A DNA stretch of 17,783 nt, from NCBI GenBank assembly GCA_007136375.1, contig SLHB01000025.1, positions 1 to 17,783 of the forward strand, in the 5' to 3' direction. The notes under the pieces are model-generated. The model did not search any database, was not told where the DNA came from, and was given only the letters and a program-made list of their open reading frames with translations. Numbering within the stretch: position 1 is the first letter of the stretch; each line of letters begins with the position of its first letter. This stretch comes from Candidatus Hydrogenedentota bacterium. Its GTDB lineage: Bacteria > Hydrogenedentota > Hydrogenedentia > Hydrogenedentales > SLHB01. Positions 1-7,659 of this stretch are shown here, in pieces. A program made the translations under genes and the position numbers.

Positions 1-65
1 ATCGCGCGCTGCGCGCGCTCCACCCCTGGCTACCCTCTGTGACCCCTCCGGGGTCGATTGGATCC
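1..65. repeat. Dispersed palindromic repeat, copy A (cut by window edge)
   Basis: These 65 bases recur at 451-515 with a single difference (g at 39, a at 489). The unit contains the self-complementary core GACCCCtccGGGGTC (41-55), able to form a 6-bp stem with a 3-base loop. The copy probably extends left of the window, because copy B is preceded by more repeat-like sequence. No coding signal is seen. It resembles the REP-like extragenic palindromes scattered through many large bacterial genomes; that class assignment is inference. Confidence 0.8.
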
Positions 66-148
66 ACGTCCGCATTCGACGCCTCCGTGGCGCCGCCTTC
101 CAGGCGGCAAAGACGCTGACGAGATGCCGACGCGGCCTCTTCTTCCGT

Positions 149-220
149 GTCATTCCCGGAAGCGGGGCGCGCAAGGCCAATCCCTCGCCGGTGCATTGCC
201 CCCTCACGTGCGGGAACGAC
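149..220. repeat. Imperfect extragenic inverted repeat
   Basis: GTCATTCCCG (149-158) is matched 9 of 10 by the inverted arm CGGGAACGAC (211-220), about 50 bases apart. A separate small hairpin, GCCGCC-ttcca-GGCGGC, lies nearby around 92-108. These sit in the gene-free stretch between repeat copies. A degenerate extragenic palindrome is the likely explanation, with no function visible. Confidence 0.35.
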
Positions 221-280
221 GGCGGATTTGGAACGCGTGTGCGGCGACGAGAGACCGGTCTATCGGATCGAATAAACCAT

Positions 281-311
281 CCCGGAGGGATGACAGAGGG
301 TAGCCAGGGGT
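281..311. repeat. Dispersed palindromic repeat, inverted copy C
   Basis: This segment is the reverse complement, with a few mismatches, of the segment at 21-50 and 471-500 of copies A and B. It shares the block AGAGGGTAGCCAGGGGT, the complement of ACCCCTGGCTACCCTCT. It begins beside its own small hairpin ATCCC-gga-GGGAT (279-291). Together with copy B it makes a convergent pair around a roughly 140-bp centre. Confidence 0.7.
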
Positions 312-336
312 TGAGCCCGAGGAGCTTGCGACGAGG

Positions 337-455
337 GCGATACCCCTGGATCATCGCCCAACCCCGTATCGACTCCGGCAGGAGTCGTAGAAGCGTAGGT
401 TCTGGGACCCCTGCCGGGGTCCATTGGCTGGGTTCATGGGATCCAGGGGTATCGC
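337..455. repeat. 16-bp perfect inverted repeat pair with internal hairpins
   Basis: GCGATACCCCTGGATC (337-352) is exactly reverse-complementary to GATCCAGGGGTATCGC (440-455). Between the arms are two more compact hairpins, CGACTCC-ggca-GGAGTCG (about 369-386) and GGACCCC-tgcc-GGGGTCC (about 406-423). The region is therefore a nested palindromic cluster, compatible with a REP-doublet or miniature element. No ORF in it looks real. Confidence 0.7.
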
Positions 456-515
456 GCGCTGCGCGCGCTCCACCCCTGGCTACCCTCTATGACCCCTCCG
501 GGGTCGATTGGATCC
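451..515. repeat. Dispersed palindromic repeat, copy B
   Basis: This is the full second copy of the 65-base unit at 1-65, with one substitution. Its right edge (515/516) coincides with the point where recognisable IS3 transposase coding sequence begins (about 517). The repeat and the broken transposase are therefore directly joined, as if one landed in or recombined with the other. Confidence 0.8.
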
Positions 516-516
516 G

Positions 517-606
517 CGGGCGCCGTGGCAAAACGCCTACGCCGAATCCTTCAACAGCCGTTTGCAGGACGAGTTTCTGGAGATGAAGTACTTCCACACC
601 GTGGCC
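517..606 (+). pseudogene. IS3-family transposase (OrfB) fragment, C-terminal catalytic part
   Basis: The + frame reads RAPWQNAYAESFNSRLQDEF and then LEMKYFHTVA. This is the hallmark of IS3-family OrfB integrases (usual form: SPWQNAYxESFNxxLRDE), and the glutamate in the AESFN block is the third residue of the DDE catalytic triad. Only about 30 codons survive. Everything upstream is replaced by the palindromic repeat. Downstream, the usual YN-x-x-RPHSxLG segment is missing: the reading passes almost at once into a TMNPGLS-like tail and stop. The gene is dead, truncated on the left and internally deleted. Confidence 0.75.
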
Positions 607-645
607 GGGGGCCAACACCATGAACCCGGGACTCTCATAACTCTT

Positions 646-669
646 GGACCAAGACCTGGGGGCTTGACA
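646..669 (-). mobile_element. Probable right terminal inverted repeat of the decayed IS3 element
   Basis: Read on the minus strand this is TGTCAAGCCCCCAGGTCTTG followed by GTCC. It starts with TG and carries the run of C and the TTGG block common in IS3-family ends, and it lies just beyond the remnant transposase tail. The matching left end is not in the window, so the assignment rests on position and general resemblance only. Confidence 0.4.
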
Positions 670-689
670 GTCCTTCTAGCCGTTGACGA

Positions 690-754
690 CCGTCACATTC
701 CCCTTTCTTGAATGGGGGTCCGAAAAGCCCGGGAATGTAAACGGTTCAAGAAAG
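690..754. repeat. Interleaved (pseudoknot-like) inverted repeats
   Basis: Two inverted repeats interlock here. ACATTCCC (695-702) pairs with GGGAATGT (731-738), and the match extends outward imperfectly to 690-743. CTTTCTTGAA (703-712) pairs perfectly with TTCAAGAAAG (745-754). The order A-B-A'-B' means both stems can only coexist as a pseudoknot-like fold; otherwise they are alternatives. The block lies just beyond the IS3 end and 112 bases before the first intact gene. Apart from it, 670-865 shows no gene and no convincing promoter. Confidence 0.6.
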
Positions 755-865
755 CGTCCTAACTCGGCGATCTGAACGTGGAACACCTTGTTCGTAAGTG
801 TGTTAGGCTTGGAGGCAGTAGCGGGCAAGGGAGAAACGGGGCGTTTTCGAGAATTGGAAGGCATT

Positions 866-3571
866 ATGCGACGGTATATGGTGCGGTGTTTGGCGGTGGC
901 GTTGGTTTTGTTTGCGGGCCTAAGCGGGTGGGCCGATGAAGAGGAGCGGCCCCTGCCGTTGCCCGAGGTGAACATCCCGGAACAGCCGCCGTTTCCGCCC
1001 ACGGTGATCACGGCGGGGGGCCAACGGTTGCTGCTCGGCCATACGGATGTGGCGTTGCACTGGGACGAGGCGGAGGGGCGCTTGGAATCGAACCGCCCGG
1101 GCTGGTGGGTCATCAACTACCCCTTGGACCGCATTCGCGGCTTCGGCGACGGCGGCGCGGAAGCGGCCGCCGCGGCGTTGTTCGGCGAACGGGCCGGCGA
1201 GACGCGGAATTGGTATCACAAAACCTTGGGCGAGCCCGCGCCGGAGCCTCCCGCGCCCACGGGTCCGGCCCCCATTGAGCTCACGCCGGCGCCGGACCTG
1301 GTAGTGGACGCCCGCCATCCCGAGGCCAGCATGGACAACACGGGCGGACCAGACGATCCGCTGCCGAGTATCCAGGCGGCGGTGGATCGTGCGGGACCCG
1401 GCGCGATCATCCATGTGGCGCCGGGGATCTACCGGGAGCGCGTCCACGTGGAGACGAGCGGCGAGAAGGACAATCCCATCCGCATCGAGGGCGTACGGGA
1501 CGAAGACGGCTCGATGCCCGTCATCAGCGGGAACGACGTCTTCCCGCCCGGCGCGTGGACCGCCGTGGAAGGCCTGCCCGGCGTGCACCACGCCGATCTG
1601 TTCACGGACTTGCCAGGCACGGTCTCGATGGACGGCGAGACCTTGATCGAGCGCAACCGGCCCGCTGAACTGGAAGAGGGCGAGTTCGCCATTAACCGCG
1701 CGCCGCGGGCGTTCCTTGAGCCCAGCCTCGATGGATCGGCCCGGCCCAAAGAAGGCGACGAACACGCCGGAGCCTCCTGGCGCATGGCGGAGGCGGACGA
1801 TGATGGGTACGTCCACTTGGCGGAGGTCCTCGACGGCGGCGAGGCGAACGCCATCGTCTGGCTTTCCACGTGGGTGTGGCTCGATCCTCAGAATGTCGGG
1901 GAGGCGTGGCATCCCGATTACCCCGAGCCCATCAGCGGCCGGGTTACGGTGGGAGACCGGTTCCGGGCCGCCCGGCAGACCGGATCGAACCTGGGCAGTC
2001 AGCAAAACAAGTACGCCGTGTGGGTAAACGGCGACCTGCTTCCGGCCCTCATCCGCGCTACGGCGGACGCGCCCATGGGACCGCGCGCCGCCCGGAATTA
2101 TGGCGTATCCGACGAGTGGGTGGACTTTCCCCTGCAAGAAGGATGGAACCATCTCCTCTTCCAATTGGAGACGGCGAGCCGGCCGGACAGTGTGCGCTTC
2201 CGCTTCGCCACGGCCGAAGGCCTGCCGGACATCCTGAGCGCCGCCGCCCCGCCCGAAGACCCCGGCCAAGCGCCTGGGGGAGAGCCGGCCGCCCACGCCA
2301 CCGAGTATTTGGTCCTCGGACCGCTCGAAGCGGGACCGACCGACCGCGGGGTATACGTCCGATTGCCCGGTGACGCCGACCCCAACGATGTCGAGATGGA
2401 CCTTGCCGCGCGGAGCAATCAATCGCTCATCGTCGAGGCGGATTTCGTTCATGTGCGCGGCTTCGAGATCCGCCATGGCGCCCAATTTCAGCAGCGGGCC
2501 CAAGTACGGCTGGAAGGCGAGGGTCTGCTTCTGGAAGGCTGCGTGCTGCGCGACAGCGAAGTCCGGGGCTTGTCCGTGTCGCTAGACGAAGGCGATCAGA
2601 ATTCCGAGCCGGTCACCATCTTCAACAATTGGATCCTCGACCCCGGCAACACGGGGATCGGCAGCAGCGGAACGACGGAGCATCTCACGGCGGACAACCA
2701 GGACGGCCCCGCGCCAGGGCGCGGCCGGATATTCTACGACCACAACCGCATCGAAAACCCGAACTGGGCCGGGTACCGATCCATGTGGGAATCCGGCGGC
2801 ATCAAGGACTTCCGCTTAACCGGCGCGGTCATCCGAAATACCACCGTAATCGGCGGGCACGGCCCGGGCATCTGGCTGGACTGGGAACATTACAACAACC
2901 GGGTCGAGTCGAACCTGTTCTTGAACGGCTGGGGCCTGGGCGTTGGAGTCGAGGCTTCGCCGGGGCCGAACCTCGTGGCGAACAACGTGAGCCGGGGGCT
3001 CCGCCCAGGCCAAGTGTGGTTCCGCGCGGGCCTGCTCTCGTGGAGCAGCGCGCGGACGTGGACCGTGCACAACACGGTGGATGGACTTTGGGATGAGACG
3101 GAAAACTGGCAGGGTTACGCCGGCACGGAGGGTATCCGCAGAGGCTACCGGGGCGAGCGCGGCACGGCGTGGAGCCCCAAACCCCACATGCGCTACACCC
3201 ACGTGAACAACCTCATCCTCGGTTGTCACACGGCTATCGGCGCCCATGAGGACGACGTGCTGGCGGGCAACTACACGGACAAGGGCAGCGGCGCCGCCCC
3301 CCTGGAATCCGTCCCCGCGTTCGCCAACCCCGAGCGGGGCGACTACCGGTTTAGCCGCGCCCATCCCGCCAGCGGTCTCGGCGCCAGGCATGAATACACG
3401 GACTATGTGCGCCACGACTTCTTCGGCCTGCCGCGTCTACCTGGCGAACCGCGCGCCGTGGGCGCCTTCCGGGCCGAACCGGAATTGCCGGGCGACGCCC
3501 GCGCCGTGCTGGAAGTGGAGTGGATGGACGGAAGCGTGGCCCGTTTCGTCGATGGCGCGCCGGTCCAGTGA
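866..3571 (+). CDS. Secreted right-handed parallel beta-helix protein (pectin-lyase-like fold)
   Basis: A 901-residue predicted extracytoplasmic protein. The ATG at 866 was chosen over the in-frame TTG at 788 because it follows GGAAGG and opens a clean signal peptide (MRRYMVRCLAVALVLFAGLS, cleavage near GWADEE). Residues about 145-225 resemble DUF1565-type beta-helix openings: DLVVDARHPEA, then SIQAAVDRAGPGAIIHVAPG and IYRERV. Residues about 315-455 look like an inserted beta-sandwich (VWVNGDLLPA, then LQEGWNHLLFQLE). From about 520 to 800, N-rich coils recur (FNNWILDPGNTG, IWLDWEHYNNRVESNLF, PNLVANNVSRG), typical of Beta_helix repeats. Such proteins are usually polysaccharide lyases, hydrolases or epimerases; the substrate cannot be read from sequence. 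It is followed after 19 bases by a small membrane-peptide gene, probably cotranscribed. Confidence 0.9.
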   Translation: MRRYMVRCLAVALVLFAGLSGWADEEERPLPLPEVNIPEQPPFPPTVITAGGQRLLLGHTDVALHWDEAEGRLESNRPGWWVINYPLDRIRGFGDGGAEAAAAALFGERAGETRNWYHKTLGEPAPEPPAPTGPAPIELTPAPDLVVDARHPEASMDNTGGPDDPLPSIQAAVDRAGPGAIIHVAPGIYRERVHVETSGEKDNPIRIEGVRDEDGSMPVISGNDVFPPGAWTAVEGLPGVHHADLFTDLPGTVSMDGETLIERNRPAELEEGEFAINRAPRAFLEPSLDGSARPKEGDEHAGASWRMAEADDDGYVHLAEVLDGGEANAIVWLSTWVWLDPQNVGEAWHPDYPEPISGRVTVGDRFRAARQTGSNLGSQQNKYAVWVNGDLLPALIRATADAPMGPRAARNYGVSDEWVDFPLQEGWNHLLFQLETASRPDSVRFRFATAEGLPDILSAAAPPEDPGQAPGGEPAAHATEYLVLGPLEAGPTDRGVYVRLPGDADPNDVEMDLAARSNQSLIVEADFVHVRGFEIRHGAQFQQRAQVRLEGEGLLLEGCVLRDSEVRGLSVSLDEGDQNSEPVTIFNNWILDPGNTGIGSSGTTEHLTADNQDGPAPGRGRIFYDHNRIENPNWAGYRSMWESGGIKDFRLTGAVIRNTTVIGGHGPGIWLDWEHYNNRVESNLFLNGWGLGVGVEASPGPNLVANNVSRGLRPGQVWFRAGLLSWSSARTWTVHNTVDGLWDETENWQGYAGTEGIRRGYRGERGTAWSPKPHMRYTHVNNLILGCHTAIGAHEDDVLAGNYTDKGSGAAPLESVPAFANPERGDYRFSRAHPASGLGARHEYTDYVRHDFFGLPRLPGEPRAVGAFRAEPELPGDARAVLEVEWMDGSVARFVDGAPVQ

Positions 3572-3590
3572 CGCCGGCGGAGCCCCGCTT

Positions 3591-3746
3591 ATGAAGAAAG
3601 CATTGTTCGCCTGCGTGGCGTTGCTGCTCCTCGGCGCGCTGGTCCTGGGGCTGGCGCGGCTGCTAGCCCCGTCCGAGCCGCCCACGCCGGAGGAGTTCTT
3701 TCATCCGGGAACGCCCCTCGTCGGGGACGACGCGTCCAAGCCCTAA
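3591..3746 (+). CDS. Small single-pass membrane peptide (51 aa)
   Basis: ATG at 3591 lies 8 bases after a GGAG sequence and 19 bases after the beta-helix stop, and the frame runs to TAA at 3744-3746. The peptide starts MKKALFACVALLLLGALVLG, a lysine-capped hydrophobic stretch of about 20 residues. It continues with LARLLAPSEPPTPEEFFHPG and a short polar tail ending DDASKP. The cysteine at residue 8 is not in a lipobox, so an uncleaved N-terminal anchor with a short proline-rich extracytoplasmic tail is the simplest reading. No family is recognised. Position suggests cotranscription with the beta-helix gene, perhaps as an anchor or partner; this is inference. It ends 16 bases from the end of the convergent amidohydrolase gene. 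Confidence 0.55.
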   Translation: MKKALFACVALLLLGALVLGLARLLAPSEPPTPEEFFHPGTPLVGDDASKP

Positions 3747-3762
3747 GCCCGTCTCCCTGGCG

Positions 3763-5565
3763 TCACTCCCCGGCCTGGTGCACGAGCTCGCCGTCCACGT
3801 AGGTCCGCAGCACCGTGATCTCCAGAATGTCGTCCACCGGACACGTCAGGATGTCCCGGTCGATGACGATGAGGTCCGCCGCCTTGCCCGGTTCAATGGC
3901 GCCCGTGTAGTCCTCCAGGAAGAAGAGGTGGGCGTTGTTGCCCGTGTAGAAGCGGAGGGCCTGCTCGCGGGTCAGCGCTTCCTCCGGATAGACCGCTTCG
4001 TCCATGCCAAAGGGCCGCCGCGTGAGCGTGGTCCAGATGCCTAGCCAAGGGTCATAGGGGTTCACGGAACGCCGGGGTCCGATCTTCTGCATGTGGTCCG
4101 AGCCCCCGCCGGTGATGACGCCGGCCTCGAAGAGGCTCCGCAGGGGAATGAAGTACTCCAGGCGCGCTTCGCCGAAGTGGCCGAGGAGCGTCGGCGTGTC
4201 CAGGTAGAACCAGGCCGGTTGGATGTTCGCCACGGCGCCCAGCTCGGCCATCTTCGCGATCGCCTCCGCGCTCATGAAGCTGCCGTGGGTCACGCTCGGC
4301 CGCGTTGGGCCCAAGTCCATCTCCTCGTTGACCTCCGCGAAGGCCTCCAAGAGGGCGAGGGTGGCGCCGTCGCCCTGGGCGTGGGCGGTGTATTGGAGGC
4401 CGTACTCGGCGGCCGCGCGGATCTGCTCCACCAAGTTTTCATGGCCGATGTTGCGCACGCCATGGTACTCGGGATCGTCGATGCCATAGAGCGCGCTCTC
4501 ACCCCAGGGCTCGCGCATGTACGCGCTGCCCGTGAGCATGCCGCCGTCCAGGAACGTCTTGACCCCGATGATGCGCAGGCGCTCGCAGCCGTCCTCGCGC
4601 AGGGGGTGGTTGGCCACGCGCGCCATGGCTTCGCGGTAGCCCTCCGGGTCCGCGCCGCCCGGACTGGAGTGATGGGCCGCGACCCGCACGGGCAGGCGCC
4701 CTTCCTCCAACAATTCGGCGTAGAGGTTCAGGCCGCCCGTGCTCGCGTTGGCGTCCATCACGGCGGTCAGGCCCACCGACGCGTAGCTCTGCAACAGCTC
4801 CGCCAGCCGCTCCTTCCGATCCTCCGCCGTGGGACTCTGCTGCCCGGCCGGCGTCTCATAGGCCACGAAACGCGTGGCGCCGCGTAGGATGCCCGTGGGT
4901 TCGCCCGTCTCCGGGTCCCGCTCGATAAGGCCCGAGCCGCCGTCATCCACCTCGAAGTCCGCGTCGATGCCGCTAAGCTCCAGGGCCAGGGAATTCAGGG
5001 ACGCGTCCGGCCCCGTCCGGAACATTACGGGATGCTCCGGCGCCGCTTCGTCCAGCTCCTGCCGCGACGGATACCGCCGCTCCTCCAGCCGCGTGATGAA
5101 GACCTGGTCCAACCGGATCCACTCGCCCGGCTCCAGCGCTTCGGCCCGGCCGCGCACATAGTCCAGCACATCCGCGATGTTGCGCATCGCGGGGATAGGA
5201 TGGTCGAATTCGAAGACGGCCGCGCCCGTTGCGTGGACATGGGAGTCCATGAGGCCCGGCAACACCGTGGCCCCCTCCAGGTCGATCACCTCGGTTTCGT
5301 CGTTCCCGTAGGCGAGGATGTCCGCGCCGGCGCCCACGGCGGCGATGCGTCCGTCCCGCACGGCGACGGACTCGTGAATGGAAAAGGCGCTGTCCACGGT
5401 GATGACCTGCCCGTTGTGCAGGATGAGATCCGCCGGGTCTTCGGCGGCCGCGGCGGAGACAGCCAGAACGGCGCCCAACGCCGCCATCCAGCGGGCGGCC
5501 GCGGGTCCCCGGTTCAAGAGCTTCGCGCCCCAGGCGCGGGGCGCCCCTGTCATGCTAGCGCGCAT
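3763..5565 (-). CDS. Exported amidohydrolase, YtcJ-like (amidohydrolase family 3)
   Basis: A 600-residue metal-dependent hydrolase. The open frame runs to 6363, but ATG at 5565 is preferred: it follows GAGGAGG by 9 bases, and the extra upstream part lies over the next gene. The long N-terminus ends in a hydrophobic segment (RWMAALGAVLAVSAAAAEDP), probably a signal peptide. The barrel opens with ADLILHNGQVITVDSAFSIH, then the metal-binding HxH in PGLMDSHVHATG (H109, H111). Later motifs are GVKTFLDGGMLTGSAY, YTAHAQGDGA, SVTHGSF and GGGSDH, giving the remaining His and Asp ligands. The end (GKAADLIVIDRDIL) is the usual closing beta-sandwich. Family members hydrolyse amides, formamides or cyclic amides; the substrate is unknown. 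It lies 137 bases downstream of the channel gene on the same strand. Confidence 0.9.
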   Translation of the reverse strand: MRASMTGAPRAWGAKLLNRGPAAARWMAALGAVLAVSAAAAEDPADLILHNGQVITVDSAFSIHESVAVRDGRIAAVGAGADILAYGNDETEVIDLEGATVLPGLMDSHVHATGAAVFEFDHPIPAMRNIADVLDYVRGRAEALEPGEWIRLDQVFITRLEERRYPSRQELDEAAPEHPVMFRTGPDASLNSLALELSGIDADFEVDDGGSGLIERDPETGEPTGILRGATRFVAYETPAGQQSPTAEDRKERLAELLQSYASVGLTAVMDANASTGGLNLYAELLEEGRLPVRVAAHHSSPGGADPEGYREAMARVANHPLREDGCERLRIIGVKTFLDGGMLTGSAYMREPWGESALYGIDDPEYHGVRNIGHENLVEQIRAAAEYGLQYTAHAQGDGATLALLEAFAEVNEEMDLGPTRPSVTHGSFMSAEAIAKMAELGAVANIQPAWFYLDTPTLLGHFGEARLEYFIPLRSLFEAGVITGGGSDHMQKIGPRRSVNPYDPWLGIWTTLTRRPFGMDEAVYPEEALTREQALRFYTGNNAHLFFLEDYTGAIEPGKAADLIVIDRDILTCPVDDILEITVLRTYVDGELVHQAGE

Positions 5566-5702
5566 CGCGTGTATCCTCCTCGTGAAAGGCCGTGGGTTAC
5601 GGCGAAACGCCGCGCGGATTGACGCGACTACGATACACGCTCCAAGGCCGCCGCGCCAACCGTCGCCCCCCGCGCTGTTGAGACGGGCCCTCCGCCGGAA
5701 TC

Positions 5703-6644
5703 CTAGTGCGCTGTTTCCGGGACGAGGAGGCGGCCTCTCGCCAAGGCGTGGAGCGTAGCGCCAAGCACCGCCAGGATCACGGCCGTCACGGGTATGCCCA
5801 GGGCGAGCGCGGCCCATGGGGGGAAGGCGCCGGTCTCCACGGCGAAGCGGTGGACGGCCACGCAGAAGGCGGCCAGGGGAAAAGTGTAGGCCCACCACGA
5901 CGGCGCGAAAGAGAGCCGTAGAAAGGCGGGGATCTGGGGCAGGAGCAAGAGGAACGTCGCCACGGCGGTGTAGAACAGGAGGCGGCCAGGGAACCCGGCG
6001 GCGCCGTTGAGCTCCATCCAGGCCAAGAACCCCACGGCGGGCGGCGACAACAGCACCACGAGGGTCGGCCGCATCACGGGCGCCAGGGGCGGCGCGAATA
6101 TGAGCCGGTAGAACACCAGGGTTCCCAAGGCGATCCAGAAGAACAAGCCCATTGCGATGAAGAGCCAGGCCGTCTCCACATAGCCGGCGGGCACGGCGGC
6201 GATGGGCACGAGGACATTGCCCACGGCTGGGATGAACCAAGCGGGATTCAGCGTGGCGATGTCTTTGCCGCCTTGCAGCCACGTGCTGACAACGGCCACG
6301 GTGAGGATGAGGTGCAAGACCACGCCCACGGTCCACAAGGCGAAGGCGAGGCGGGGCGTCCATGCGCGGAAGAGGATGCCGAGCAGGATCAGGTCAATGG
6401 AAATGGCGGGCAGGAAGTTGACGCGCACGGGGTTGCGCAACTCCGCCATGACGGTGTCCCGGTGGCGCAGCGCCTTCCAGCCATACCCGGCGAGGAGCAA
6501 GATCATGAGTCCGGCGGCGGTCCATGCGGCGCCGGCGCTCACGGCGTAGGCGTAGGCCCAGTGGGCGTCCAAGGCGCGCCAGACCATGGCCAGGCCGCAG
6601 AGGCCCATCACGGCGGCGAACAAGGGCAATGGCAGGTGTTTCAT
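5703..6644 (-). CDS. SLAC1/TehA-family (TDT) anion channel or transporter
   Basis: A 313-residue integral membrane protein with about ten hydrophobic segments spread over its whole length. NPAWFIPAVGNVLVPIA (133-149) and the late SFAPSWWAYTFPLAAF (245-260) match signature regions of the tellurite-resistance/dicarboxylate transporter (TDT) family. That family includes bacterial TehA and plant SLAC1, which conduct chloride, nitrate and related anions. The ATG at 6644 follows GGAGAG at a suitable distance. The length agrees with the family. The neighbouring amidohydrolase gives no clear functional link. A role in anion or organic-acid efflux is family-based; substrate preference is not visible. 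Confidence 0.85.
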   Translation of the reverse strand: MKHLPLPLFAAVMGLCGLAMVWRALDAHWAYAYAVSAGAAWTAAGLMILLLAGYGWKALRHRDTVMAELRNPVRVNFLPAISIDLILLGILFRAWTPRLAFALWTVGVVLHLILTVAVVSTWLQGGKDIATLNPAWFIPAVGNVLVPIAAVPAGYVETAWLFIAMGLFFWIALGTLVFYRLIFAPPLAPVMRPTLVVLLSPPAVGFLAWMELNGAAGFPGRLLFYTAVATFLLLLPQIPAFLRLSFAPSWWAYTFPLAAFCVAVHRFAVETGAFPPWAALALGIPVTAVILAVLGATLHALARGRLLVPETAH

Positions 6645-6762
6645 GGCGGTCTCTCCAGTGATTCACTGTCCCCCGGAAACCGGATGCGCGCCGCCCATGC
6701 CGCACGTCGGCGGCTTCCCCCAATAGCGCCTCCCCCCGTAACCGCAACGGGCCTGACTGACA

Positions 6763-6785
6763 GCAAGGGGGCTCATGCCCCTTGC
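6763..6785 (-). terminator. Possible terminator hairpin after the PilZ gene
   Basis: GCAAGGGG (6763-6770) and CCCCTTGC (6778-6785) form a perfect 8-bp stem with a 7-base loop, 50 bases beyond the PilZ stop. On the minus strand it is followed by TGTCAG rather than a T run, so it is at best a Rho-independent terminator without a U tract. Confidence 0.3.
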
Positions 6786-6834
6786 CGTGTACGAACTCCC
6801 CTGGCCTGCGTTAGCCTGCCGCCGCAAGAGATGG

Positions 6835-7461
6835 CTACAAGTATATCTCGCGAAGGCGCCGGCTCAGGTAGCGCTGGATAGAGTCGGTAACCGACGGCTC
6901 CGGCGTGACGAAGCGCAGGCCGTAGAGATTCTGGGGTTTGCCGGCGGGTTTGTTGGCGTCCACGCTCACATGTACGACTTGGCCCTGCACGGAATGATTG
7001 GGTTCGCCAGGCAGGTTCAGCGTAAGCACGGCCGTGGTGTTCAGTTCGAATCCAGCCGCCGTGCGCACGAGGGCGCCGCCAGCGCTGACGTTGATCAGGT
7101 CGCCGTCGTAACGCCGGACATGGGCGCTTTCCTTTATCTGCACCGTCAGGTCGGTCGGCACGCGGAAGGAGCTGCGGTACTGCACCCGCTCCAGACGGTC
7201 CGGCGTGGACAGGCGCACGCCCTCTCCGGGTTGGCGCGGCCCTCGAAGCACCTTCACGGGATACCGGTTGACGCCTTCGTAGTCATGGAACTCCAGGGTG
7301 ACATCCATGCCGTCCACCGGGTAATCGTCTCCCGGAAACGTCGCTTCGATGGCCCCGTTATCGATCTTGGTGATAGAGACGAGGAAGAACTCGTCCCCAA
7401 AACCAAGGAGTCCCTGATTCCCCTCGCGGATGTCCTTAGGCGTCTCAACATCTGTGGTCAC
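6835..7461 (-). CDS. PilZ-domain cyclic-di-GMP receptor (YcgR-like)
   Basis: A 208-residue soluble protein, starting at GTG (7461) 8 bases after GGGAG. The C-terminal half is a PilZ domain with both nucleotide-binding motifs intact: RxxxR at R96-R100 (YRSSFRV) and N/DxSxxG at 124-129 (NVSAGG). It closes with LYGLRFVTPEP. The N-terminal half (about 10-90, including a segment reading DGMDVTLEF) resembles the YcgR-type N-terminal beta-barrel. Such two-domain proteins bind c-di-GMP and alter motility, adhesion or exopolysaccharide production. No partner gene is adjacent: the downstream gene is the anion channel, after a 190-base gap. It probably has its own promoter (7590-7618). Confidence 0.88.
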   Translation of the reverse strand: MTTDVETPKDIREGNQGLLGFGDEFFLVSITKIDNGAIEATFPGDDYPVDGMDVTLEFHDYEGVNRYPVKVLRGPRQPGEGVRLSTPDRLERVQYRSSFRVPTDLTVQIKESAHVRRYDGDLINVSAGGALVRTAAGFELNTTAVLTLNLPGEPNHSVQGQVVHVSVDANKPAGKPQNLYGLRFVTPEPSVTDSIQRYLSRRLREIYL

Positions 7462-7589
7462 GTATGAATCTCCCTTTACGCCGGGGCGCTTCGTGAAGAA
7501 CCGCGGGGGAATCGGCCCGGATCCCGCCGGTTCAACGCCAGTGCATTCGGAAAGCGGACAACGTTTCGCGGGCGCCTCCGCCCGCCGCT

Positions 7590-7618
7590 ATTATGGCGGG
7601 AAAAAGCCCCGTGGTAAA
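7590..7618 (-). promoter_or_regulatory. Candidate sigma70 promoter for the PilZ gene
   Basis: On the minus strand TTTACC (7618-7613) is followed after 17 bases by CATAAT (7595-7590), matching the -35 and -10 consensus 4/6 and 5/6. The leader would be about 120 bases. It begins at or inside a GC-rich hairpin, GCGGGCG-cctc-CGCCCGC (7568-7585). The rest of 7462-7659 shows nothing recognisable. Confidence 0.4.
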
Positions 7619-7659
7619 GAATCGCGCGGCGCCCTGGGCCCGTGGCGTTCCGGACACGT

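Noticed and set aside
1..515. CRISPR array
   Set aside because: The repeated units are 65 bases, unevenly spaced, in both orientations and have no regular spacers or cas genes.
58..586. Overlapping short open frames in the repeat region
   Set aside because: They are translations of palindromic repeats and contain no conserved domain except the transposase fragment, reported separately.
920..2503. 527-codon open frame on the - strand
   Set aside because: It is antisense to the first beta-helix gene; the protein is R/G/H-rich, lacks any recognisable motif and has no proper start.
5566..6363. Extension of the amidohydrolase frame to 866 residues
   Set aside because: The extra 266 codons overlie the channel gene on the same strand in another frame and read as arginine/proline-rich noise. 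The ATG at 5565 has a strong ribosome site and leads into the signal peptide.
7462..7583. c-di-GMP riboswitch ahead of the PilZ gene
   Set aside because: The leader lacks the conserved GEMM-type blocks; only a GC hairpin and the ribosome site are visible.
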